A stretch of DNA of 64,000 nt, from positions 1-64,000 of the forward strand of contig JAWKIQ010000004.1 of the NCBI GenBank assembly GCA_041394185.1. The letters are read 5' to 3'. The stretch's first letter is position 1, and every line of letters starts with the position of its first letter. The position numbers were made by a program, and so were the translations under genes. Below, one piece after another: positions 6,756 to 13,612 of the stretch. Source of the stretch: Acidimicrobiales bacterium. Lineage in GTDB: Bacteria > Actinomycetota > Acidimicrobiia > Acidimicrobiales > Poriferisodalaceae. The notes beneath the pieces were generated by a model. The model ran no database searches, was not told the DNA's origin, and saw only the letters and a program-made list of their open reading frames with translations.

Positions 6756-9394
6756 GGTTGTTCCATTCGCTGATTGTGGGCTCCGATCAACGTCGGGTTA
6801 GCCCACTGGTGTACGTCGGGATGTGTTTGCCGCACAGCCCGGCGCGCCAGCGACAGAGCCAGCGCAGTCTCGTGACCCTCGGAGAGGTTCTGATGGAATG
6901 CCGACATCAACAGCGCGCTGCACGCGTCATCGGCCTCCCACATGTTGACCACCACCGCCGAAGCCCCAGCGGCCAACAGGGCATGGGGCAGCCCGATCAG
7001 TTCGCCTCGAGATCCGGGAGATGCCTGGGCGCCCGAGTGGCAGGCGCTCAGCACGACCAGCTGGCCGTCCAGGAACGCGTCGCCGAACTCGGCTGCGCTC
7101 AGCCACCGGTCGGCCAGCCTCAGGGACGAGAACCACGGGTTGTCGGCCCTGAACAAGCCGTGGCATGCCAGGTGGACCACATCGTGCTGGGCAACCGCGG
7201 CCAGCACGGCGTCGGCAGTGGCCGCATCGCCGACCAGCGAGGTGTGGTCTGGGCTGGTCGAAGCGATCGCACGCGCTTCGACTGAGGTCGCAGGAGCCAT
7301 GGGATCGTCGGTGGCTACCACCAGGGTCTTGCGCAGCGGACGGGCTCGGGCCCGAAGAGTGTCGGCGGCTTCGAAGCCGGGCGACATCGAGATCGTGATC
7401 GCGTCCGACAGGGCAGCGAAGGGCACACCTGCAACCGAGGCGTCGGGAACGATCTGCATGTCGCTGGGCAGGCGTCCACCGAACAGCTCGACCAGCGGGT
7501 CGATGAGCATCTCGCTCAGCGAGGCCAACACCTCGGCGCCGATGGCCTGGTTGATTGGGCCGTGACGATCGGCGAGCTCGCTGTTCATGGCCCGGCGCCT
7601 GATGGCGCCCAATCGTTCTACCTCGCGCGCAATGTCGAGCACCCGTGCCAACCGAGCAGTGCGCACACCGGCTGCGCCGTCGACGAAAGCGAACAGATCG
7701 GCGCCAACGGTCTGCATGACCACCTGTGCCACCGCGGCGTTGCTTGCACTTCGGCGAGGCTTTGCCGTCGCCGGCCTGCTGAGTGGTGTTTCCAAGTGGC
7801 GGGCCCGACGAACCAGCGCTGCGGCTTCTGTCTGCGGGGCGGTCAACAGGCCCGAGTAGATGGCGTCCAGCTCGTGGCTGTGCATCGCTGTGACAGCGTC
7901 TATCCGTCCGTGGAGCCGGTCGGTGAGAGTCTGCGATCGATCGGTGCCGATGATCTCCAGAGCTCGATCGACCTCGCCGTTGTCGAGCAGGGTCGCCACC
8001 AGTTCCTCGACGACCTGCGCACGCGACGCCAGGAAGCCCACTCGGTGAAGTTCGAACGCCAGGTTCGAGCGCTGGGTGCTGGTTATCTCGTGTGCTGCTT
8101 CGAAATGCTCGAGTGCCGCCGCCAGGTCGCCGCCGGCGCGCGCCAGACGGCCCGCGCAGGTCCGGATTTGCCAGTCCAGAGCAGGCATGGCCAGCCCGGC
8201 AGCGACATCGCGGGCGCGGTCCAAAGCTGCGGCTGCCGACGTGGGGTCCAGCTCGCATTCGGCAGTGCGCACCAACGCCTCGGCGAGGTCGGCCGGGTGG
8301 GTGGTGTCCAGCAGCGCCAAGGCATGGCGTGCCGACGCCAGGGCCGTCACCCCTTCGCCGGCTCGGGACAAGGCCACCAGCGACCGCGCCTGACCGACCG
8401 GGTCTCCCAACTCGACGTATCCATCCGCAGCCTGCTGCAGATCGGGGGCCGCATCGCGGGGCCGCCCACCGGCCAGGCGGGTGATGCCACGGTTCAGCAG
8501 CGCTTGGATGCGCTCGGGGCTTCTGCTGTTGTCGGCGAACGACTCGATGACCGACGTCTGGGCCTCTTCGGCCTCGTCGAGCAGGCCGAGCGTGCAACAA
8601 GCCTCGGCCAGTTCGATCTGAAGTTGGGCCCAAGTCGGCGACTTCTGCAGGCCGGCGAGGGTGCGCTTGGCGAGATCGATCGTGGCACGCGCGGCCACGA
8701 TGTGGCCTGACCTCAGCTCGGCTCGAGACAAGAAAGCCAGTGCCCGACCCTGCGAAAGCCGATCGTCAACCGCCTCGAAGTGTTCGGCGGCGGTCCTCAG
8801 AACCTGGGCCGCCTCGTCGACGCGGCCCAGCTCGAGCAGCTGCAGCCCCTGGTTGGCCCACGAGCGGGCGACGTCGTCCTTCAGGCCCAGTTCGGCATAG
8901 GCCGCCTCGGTGTCCAGGTGCGAGTGCAGCGCGGCAGCGTGTTCGCCCAAGTAGCCCAGGGCTACCGCCAAGTTCTCGCCCGCTGCTGCGCGCAACCATG
9001 TGGCCTCAGCGATGTCGTCGCCGAAGGTCTGCGGGTCGACAGCGTCGATCGTGGCCAACAGTTGACGGCCCACCGCGGCTGCCTGACGGTGCTGGCCAAG
9101 GTCGTCCAGCACGTTCATTCGGCCAAGGTCGCTTCGAAGGGCGCGCAACACCTGACCGCACGCCTGCCAGTTGTCTCTCGCCGCGTCGATGTGTCGCAGC
9201 GCGGCTCGTGGCTCGCCGGCGTTCACCAGCAGTCGCGCCTGCAGATAGTGGCGGCGCGCCTGGGTTGCCGGCTCTTGATCGCCGGTCATGTCAGAAATTG
9301 CTTCCAGCATGCTGAGAGCACTGTGAGGGTCTGACTGGGCCAGCGCTTCGGCCTGGGCCAATACGGTTTCGAGCTCGATCGCAGACGTGTCCAT
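6752..9394 (-). CDS. TPR-CHAT protein (caspase-like cysteine protease)
   Basis: 880 residues, cytoplasmic (no signal peptide). Residues 1 to about 480 are helical TPR-type repeats (EAEALAQSDPHSAL, GNYxxA-like helices). The C-terminal third is a CHAT domain with the catalytic His in HLACHG (H745) and Cys in LSACHSG (C785), so it looks active. Related CHAT proteases include the gasdermin-activating and CRISPR-linked (Csx29) enzymes, which cleave a partner after the repeats sense a signal. The ATG at 9394 is chosen because it starts 2 bases after the upstream gene's stop; a longer form from 9442 would overlap that gene. Coupling to the subtilisin gene by ATGA suggests one pathway. The substrate is unknown; the neighbouring proteins of the operon are candidates. 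Confidence 0.88.
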   Translation of the reverse strand: MDTSAIELETVLAQAEALAQSDPHSALSMLEAISDMTGDQEPATQARRHYLQARLLVNAGEPRAALRHIDAARDNWQACGQVLRALRSDLGRMNVLDDLGQHRQAAAVGRQLLATIDAVDPQTFGDDIAEATWLRAAAGENLAVALGYLGEHAAALHSHLDTEAAYAELGLKDDVARSWANQGLQLLELGRVDEAAQVLRTAAEHFEAVDDRLSQGRALAFLSRAELRSGHIVAARATIDLAKRTLAGLQKSPTWAQLQIELAEACCTLGLLDEAEEAQTSVIESFADNSRSPERIQALLNRGITRLAGGRPRDAAPDLQQAADGYVELGDPVGQARSLVALSRAGEGVTALASARHALALLDTTHPADLAEALVRTAECELDPTSAAAALDRARDVAAGLAMPALDWQIRTCAGRLARAGGDLAAALEHFEAAHEITSTQRSNLAFELHRVGFLASRAQVVEELVATLLDNGEVDRALEIIGTDRSQTLTDRLHGRIDAVTAMHSHELDAIYSGLLTAPQTEAAALVRRARHLETPLSRPATAKPRRSASNAAVAQVVMQTVGADLFAFVDGAAGVRTARLARVLDIAREVERLGAIRRRAMNSELADRHGPINQAIGAEVLASLSEMLIDPLVELFGGRLPSDMQIVPDASVAGVPFAALSDAITISMSPGFEAADTLRARARPLRKTLVVATDDPMAPATSVEARAIASTSPDHTSLVGDAATADAVLAAVAQHDVVHLACHGLFRADNPWFSSLRLADRWLSAAEFGDAFLDGQLVVLSACHSGAQASPGSRGELIGLPHALLAAGASAVVVNMWEADDACSALLMSAFHQNLSEGHETALALSLARRAVRQTHPDVHQWANPTLIGAHNQRMEQP

Positions 9395-9396
9395 CG

Positions 9397-9963
9397 TCAG
9401 AGCTCCAGATCGATGCGCTTGGTGGAGGTGGGGGAGTTGCACACAAGGCGGTGGGTTCCGCGCGCCACCCCGTCGAAGCGGGCTCGGCCCATCGCGTCCA
9501 GCGTCTTCCAGGTGGCCGAGTCAATTCCCACAGCCACCCCGTCCAGGTCGGCGGCACCCGATGTGGGCACCACGGTCACTTCCAGATCGAAAGACTCGCG
9601 TGGTCGTGGGAACACGTCGACGACCACGTCGAAGGCCTCGGCGTCGAAGACAAGCGTCCAGCCGGTCGTGGGCTGGGTGGCGCCGCGAACGCCGGTCAAC
9701 GCCGGCTGGCGCCGACTGTCGAAGTCGGCCTCCTGCACGATGTTGCCCGGCGTGGGGCCGTGGGCGGCGAACAGCGAGTCGAGCCTTTGAGTCAGCCCTG
9801 GCGGAGGAGGCATCAACGGGAGCCGTTCGCCTGCGTCGATCAGTTCTTCGATGAATGCCGGTTCGATACCCAGCAGGTCGAGTTCTGTTGCCAGCCGTTC
9901 GGCCTCGGCCATGTCGAATCGTCGCAAGAGCTGGGCGATCAGCTCGGGGCGTCTGTGGGTCAT
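9397..9963 (-). CDS. CHAT-operon accessory protein, helical N-terminus and beta-rich C-terminus
   Basis: 188 residues, no signal peptide. The first 70 residues are helical (ELIAQLLRRFDMAEAERLA, then IEPAFIEELIDAGERLPL), followed by a Pro-rich hinge and a beta-sandwich-like C-terminal half ending STKRIDLEL. The ATG at 9963 overlaps the sigma-factor stop (ATGA), so an earlier in-frame ATG at 10014 is unlikely. It lies between the sigma factor and the CHAT protease in a coupled operon, so it may be an adaptor, a regulator of the sigma factor, or a substrate of the protease (inference). No family recognised. Confidence 0.75.
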   Translation of the reverse strand: MTHRRPELIAQLLRRFDMAEAERLATELDLLGIEPAFIEELIDAGERLPLMPPPPGLTQRLDSLFAAHGPTPGNIVQEADFDSRRQPALTGVRGATQPTTGWTLVFDAEAFDVVVDVFPRPRESFDLEVTVVPTSGAADLDGVAVGIDSATWKTLDAMGRARFDGVARGTHRLVCNSPTSTKRIDLEL

Positions 9964-10523
9964 TGCGATGCCCCTGACTGCTGGTCGAACGTGTTTCTCA
10001 GCGCGGCCAGGCATCTAGCCCGCAGGGGTCCGATGCTTCCGACCGGGCGATCGAGGCGAGTTGCGACGGTGGCGTAGTCGGGCGTCGGCTGTTCCAGAAA
10101 CAGGGCTCGTATGAGCGTGCGGCAGGGATCGTCGAGCTGTTCGACAGCGCGGTGTACGTCCAGACGGGTGGCCACGACCGCGATTTCGTCGGGGGCGATG
10201 TCGTGGTTCGACTCACTGGTGGTCAGAACCTCGAGGCGCCGACTGTTGCGGAACCTCCACGATGTTCGACGCGCTACCACCGCCAGCCAGGCGTCTATGC
10301 GGTCGACCTCGCGGAGCTGGTCGAGCTGGCGAAGCAGAGCCACGAACACCGACTGGGTGACGTCTGCTGCTTCCTCGGCCGACAGCCCTTCGCACCTGGC
10401 GATCGAGAACACCAGTCGCTCGTGCTTCGCGACCAGCTCACACCAAGCTTCCTCGTCGCCGGCACGGCAGGCGTCGACCAGCTGCTGAGTCGTCTTTTGT
10501 AGCGCTTCAGGCCGGTTGGGCAT
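9960..10523 (-). CDS. ECF-type RNA polymerase sigma factor of the CHAT operon
   Basis: 187 residues with sigma region 2 (about 15-90: AWCELVAKHERLVFSIAR, then EEAADVTQSVFVALL) and region 4 (about 125-180: LDDPCRTLIRALFLE, then DYATVATRLDRPVGSIGPLR). The region 2.2 DAED box reads EAAD, so one of the usual acidic residues is missing. No transmembrane anti-sigma gene is adjacent; instead it is coupled by ATGA overlap to a small protein, a CHAT protease and a subtilisin. The target promoters are not known; I see no copy of the AACC-N15-CGTC motif in its own upstream region. Confidence 0.88.
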   Translation of the reverse strand: MPNRPEALQKTTQQLVDACRAGDEEAWCELVAKHERLVFSIARCEGLSAEEAADVTQSVFVALLRQLDQLREVDRIDAWLAVVARRTSWRFRNSRRLEVLTTSESNHDIAPDEIAVVATRLDVHRAVEQLDDPCRTLIRALFLEQPTPDYATVATRLDRPVGSIGPLRARCLAALRNTFDQQSGASQ

Positions 10524-10605
10524 GGAGCAAGTGCACCACGCAGAGTGAACAATATCAAGAAAAAGTGCTCAACTGCCTACGGAGAGTGGCCGACGGCCCG
10601 GTTCC

Positions 10606-12357
10606 CTAGGGCTGCGATGTGGGGACGTCGGGTCGCTCGCAGCGGCCATTCAGCACCGCCACCGCGTCGTCTGGCAACTCGCCGGTCTGCTCGTACTGGT
10701 CGGTCAACTGTTCGATCGGCACGCTGAGGCCCTCGTTGGCCTCCTGGTCGATCAACACCAGGAACTGACACAGGCACTCGGCCGTGATTCCGCCGTCGGC
10801 GGTGCACCGGTCGGTATATCGGCTGGCCAGCGCCAGGGCGTCGCCTTCGAGAGCGGCGGCTGCATCGGTGGTGCTGGAAGCGACGGGCTCTGTCGACGAA
10901 GGTGACGTCGGCTCGGTCGTTGGCGTGGTCGAGGTGGTCGTGGCCGCGTTCTGGTCGTCGTCTCCTCCGGCCAACAGTCCGAAATACACGCCGGCGGCGA
11001 TTGCGAGGGCCACCAACGCCGCACCGGCACCGATCAGCACCTTCTTCGGGCCGGCCGAGGCCAGCACGTCACCCAGGTCTTCTGGCTCGGCCTTGGCCGA
11101 CTTGGACAATCTCAGAGGCCTGGGCGTGGGGCGGTTGGGGTCGTCGGGGGAGTCTGGCCTGATCGCCGGTCGCTGCTCGGCGACGCCAGATAGGGGAGCG
11201 GACGGCTCGGCCGGGAATGGCGGGATCGACTTTGGGGCGATGGTGGCCATTCGGTCGGGTTCGTCGACGGCAGCCTTGGCCTCGACTTCGGGTGCCTGAG
11301 CCGGAGACGAGTACGCCTCGACCTCGTCCTTCTTGGAGCCAGATGTGGGCTCCGAATCGATCTGTGTACCTGCGCGCATGTGGTCTCTGACCGCAGGCAT
11401 GGACGTCGTGGGCGGACGCATAGCGGGCGGTTGGTCGCTGGGTCGGGCCAGGATCTCGGCGATCGGTCCCCAAGCCCGGAATCCGATACCCGTGTGATTC
11501 AGCCAGCGAAAACCGAACACCTTGTTGGCAGCGCGGGCGATGGCCTCGCCCAGCGCGCCACCGGAGCGGAACCGATCGGCCGGATCCTTCTCCAGGCACC
11601 GCATGACCACATCGGCGATCTCGGCCGGAACCTGGGGTGCGACCTCGCTGAGCGGTGGGGGAGGTTCGCTGACGTGCTTCAGCAGCATCGCCATGGGGTC
11701 GGGGGCGTCGGGAAACGGCAGCCGGCCGGACAATGCCTCGTACAGCAGAACGCCTGCGCTGTAGACGTCGGACTCGGGTGTGAGCTTGGTTCCCCTCGCC
11801 TGTTCCGGAGACATGTAGGCGGGCGTGCCGACGACCTCGCCGGCCGCCGTTCTGGCGCGTCCCAGGTCGAGCGCCTTGGCCACGCCGAAATCGCCAAGGC
11901 AAGGCGTCATGTCGTCGGTGAACAGCAGGTTCTCGGGTTTGACGTCGCGGTGAACGACCTCGCGCTCGTGGGCGGCCTCCAAAGCGGCGCACAGTCCCAG
12001 GGCAATCGCGCAGACCTCGTCGCTCATGAGGCCCTGGGCCGTGAACCGCTCCCACAGGGTTCCGCCGCCCAGACGGTCCATGACGATGAGCCAGAGCCCC
12101 TCGTGCTCGATCAGGTCGTAGACCTTCACGATGTGAGGATGATCGAGCATTGCGCCCAGTCGGGCCTCTTCGCGGAATCGGTCGCGCGTGACCTCGTCAA
12201 CCCCGAACGCACGGGGCAGAACCTTCACCGCCACGTGGCGCTGAAGCGATGGGTGGTAGGCCCTGTAGACGATGCCCCAGCCGCCTCGTCCTATCTCCTC
12301 ACCGAGTTCGTAGTTGGGCAAAGCTGCGGCGATCAGCTGCTGGTCCATTGGCGCCAC
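10606..12357 (-). CDS. transmembrane Ser/Thr protein kinase (PknB-like)
   Basis: 583 residues. Kinase domain about 16-275: glycine loop GRGGWGIVY, K45 in VAVKVL, HRDVKPENLL, the DFG motif in LGDFGVAK and GTPAYMSPEQ, all intact. A juxtamembrane region of about 160 residues rich in Pro, Ser and Asp leads to one transmembrane helix (about 440-462, GAALVALAIAAGVYFGLLAGG). A Thr/Ser-rich linker and a small cysteine-containing extracytoplasmic domain follow, with no PASTA repeats, so its signal is likely different from muropeptides. An ECF-type promoter lies 55 bases upstream of the GTG start; ATG 12348 is an alternative start. Likely targets are the adjacent ECF sigma factor and the ligand of the FHA domain at 13613 (inference). 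Confidence 0.92.
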   Translation of the reverse strand: MAPMDQQLIAAALPNYELGEEIGRGGWGIVYRAYHPSLQRHVAVKVLPRAFGVDEVTRDRFREEARLGAMLDHPHIVKVYDLIEHEGLWLIVMDRLGGGTLWERFTAQGLMSDEVCAIALGLCAALEAAHEREVVHRDVKPENLLFTDDMTPCLGDFGVAKALDLGRARTAAGEVVGTPAYMSPEQARGTKLTPESDVYSAGVLLYEALSGRLPFPDAPDPMAMLLKHVSEPPPPLSEVAPQVPAEIADVVMRCLEKDPADRFRSGGALGEAIARAANKVFGFRWLNHTGIGFRAWGPIAEILARPSDQPPAMRPPTTSMPAVRDHMRAGTQIDSEPTSGSKKDEVEAYSSPAQAPEVEAKAAVDEPDRMATIAPKSIPPFPAEPSAPLSGVAEQRPAIRPDSPDDPNRPTPRPLRLSKSAKAEPEDLGDVLASAGPKKVLIGAGAALVALAIAAGVYFGLLAGGDDDQNAATTTSTTPTTEPTSPSSTEPVASSTTDAAAALEGDALALASRYTDRCTADGGITAECLCQFLVLIDQEANEGLSVPIEQLTDQYEQTGELPDDAVAVLNGRCERPDVPTSQP

Positions 12358-12412
12358 TGTGCCACACGCTCCTCTTTCGCTGGCCCGGGTGCGGGGCCGG
12401 GGCCTCGTACAC

Positions 12413-12435
12413 GACGGATCTGGCTTGCATCGGTT
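12413..12435 (-). promoter_or_regulatory. ECF-type promoter for the Ser/Thr kinase gene
   Basis: On the minus strand TGTAACC is followed after 15 bases by CGTC (AACC at 12435-12432, CGTC at 12416-12413). The spacing and both elements match two plus-strand copies nearby (12470 and 13552) and the usual ECF pattern of an AAC-containing -35 and a CGTC -10. The predicted leader is about 50 bases. Confidence 0.72.
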
Positions 12436-12469
12436 ACACGATGCTGACGGCAGACTTGATGTTCGGTGT

Positions 12470-12492
12470 AACCATCGGCGGCTGGGTGCGTC
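12470..12492 (+). promoter_or_regulatory. ECF-type promoter for the 78-residue protein gene
   Basis: TGTAACC, then ATCGGCGGC and 6 more bases, then CGTCTAG; AACC (12470-12473) and CGTC (12489-12492) are 15 bases apart. It shares ATCGGCGGC after the -35 and TAG after the -10 with the promoter at 13552, more than spacing alone requires. The ATG lies 33 bases after CGTC. Confidence 0.75.
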
Positions 12493-12525
12493 TAGTCAAA
12501 TGCGAGCCGACCGGAGAGGGGCCTC

Positions 12526-12762
12526 ATGGAAACCGAACAGTCTGCGGCGTCTCGTCTGCTGGCCAAGCTCTCCCGGTTCGTAGCGACTCTCGACGATGAC
12601 GAGCGCGAGATGCTGGCGGCGTTGCTGGCGCCAGGGGTGGCAAAGGTGTGGCAGGAAGAAGCCGAGGTCGAAGGCTTCGCCGTCGACTGGATGCCATCGT
12701 CCATGCCAGAGGCGCTCGAGGTCGCCGTCCGCGACAGGCATCTGCGAATCGAAGGACTCTAG
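12526..12762 (+). CDS. small acidic protein co-regulated with kinase and exporter
   Basis: 78 residues, cytoplasmic, acidic, no cysteine. The N-terminal half is an amphipathic helical segment (LLAKLSRFVATLDDDEREML, then AALLAPG) and the C-terminal half ends RDRHLRIEGL. GAGGGG precedes the ATG at proper spacing, and a clear ECF-type promoter lies upstream. It sits between the kinase (divergent) and the ECF sigma gene (convergent). It could be a sigma-factor partner, a kinase substrate or an exported peptide with a helical leader; the lack of Cys and of a Gly-Gly cleavage site argues against a classical bacteriocin. No family recognised. Confidence 0.75.
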   Translation: METEQSAASRLLAKLSRFVATLDDDEREMLAALLAPGVAKVWQEEAEVEGFAVDWMPSSMPEALEVAVRDRHLRIEGL

Positions 12763-12769
12763 AAGCGGC

Positions 12770-13402
12770 TCAGCCGCCCATTTGCCTTTGCATCTCCAGA
12801 GCGGTCTGCAGGCGGCGGCGGGCCCGATGCACCACGACCTTCGCGTTGTTGGGGCTGATGCCCAGGGCGGTTGCAACCTCGGCAGGCCCAAACCTCAGGT
12901 GCACGACCAGGTCCAGCGCGGTGGCGTCGCGGGGTGACAGGGTCGCCAGGGCCGCGTTCAACTGTCTTGCCGTGTCGGCCAGCTCGACATAGTCAAATGC
13001 TTCGGGCTCCAGGGCTTCGGGTTCGTTCTCGGGCTCGAGGGGTTCCCAACGGCGCCTGCTGCGGCTGCGCCCGAGATCGCGGGCGGTGTTGCGGGCGATC
13101 TGCAACAGCCATGGTCGAAACCTGGAGCTGTCCCTCAGCGACTCGAGGCTTCGCAGCGCCCTCAGGAAGGTCTCCTGAACACAGTCGAGCTGGGCTTCGG
13201 GCTCGTTGATCCAGTCGGCGATGGCAACCCTGGCAGCCCTGTGGTGAAGCTTGTACAGCTGGGCGAAGGCCTCTGAGTCGCCGCCCCTGGCGGCCTCGAC
13301 CAGATCGGAGTCGTCGTCGAGGTTGTTGACCGAGCGCGTGTGTGCGGCGCTTGCCCCTGGCCTTGTTCCGGCCCTCGACCGCGTGCCTCCAGAGATGGGC
13401 AG
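12770..13402 (-). CDS. ECF-type sigma factor with neutralised DAED motif; start codon unclear
   Basis: Region 2 (DSEAFAQLYKLHHRAARVAI, then VQETFLRAL and FRPWLLQIARNTARDL) and region 4 (LSPRDATALDLVVHLRFG, then VATALGISPNNAKVVVHRAR) are complete. The region 2.2 box that is usually DAED reads AQLD here. Loss of these acidic residues is known in ECF factors activated by Ser/Thr-kinase phosphorylation (EcfP/PknT of Vibrio parahaemolyticus), and a kinase gene lies next door. Between the preceding in-frame stop (about 13406) and region 2 I find no ATG, GTG or TTG; the only canonical-like codons are CTG at 13402 and CTG at 13303, so the coordinates give the longest form. A mutated start or a sequence error is possible. 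The stop is 7 bases from the convergent 78-residue gene. Confidence 0.82.
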   Translation of the reverse strand: MPISGGTRSRAGTRPGASAAHTRSVNNLDDDSDLVEAARGGDSEAFAQLYKLHHRAARVAIADWINEPEAQLDCVQETFLRALRSLESLRDSSRFRPWLLQIARNTARDLGRSRSRRRWEPLEPENEPEALEPEAFDYVELADTARQLNAALATLSPRDATALDLVVHLRFGPAEVATALGISPNNAKVVVHRARRRLQTALEMQRQMGG

Positions 13403-13551
13403 AACCTAGCCGTTCGCGGTTGTGCACTCAAAGTGATGCTGTGTTCATTTTCGGTGGTTCAGAAATCGCCGCTGGACCTGTCACCGACCCAATCTCGTCA
13501 TGGAGTATCGGTCGCGACCGTCGGCATTCGTAACTGGGATGTCTTGGGTGA

Positions 13552-13574
13552 AACCATCGGCGGCACACATCGTC
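13552..13574 (+). promoter_or_regulatory. ECF-type promoter for the FHA-ABC exporter operon
   Basis: GTGAAACC, ATCGGCGGC plus 6 bases, then CGTCTAG; AACC (13552-13555) and CGTC (13571-13574) are separated by 15 bases. It is nearly the same as the promoter at 12470. The predicted leader is about 30 bases and contains AGGAGG before the ATG at 13613. Confidence 0.75.
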
Positions 13575-13612
13575 TAGGACTGGCGGCGAGTGTGCGGTAG
13601 CAGGAGGCGAAT

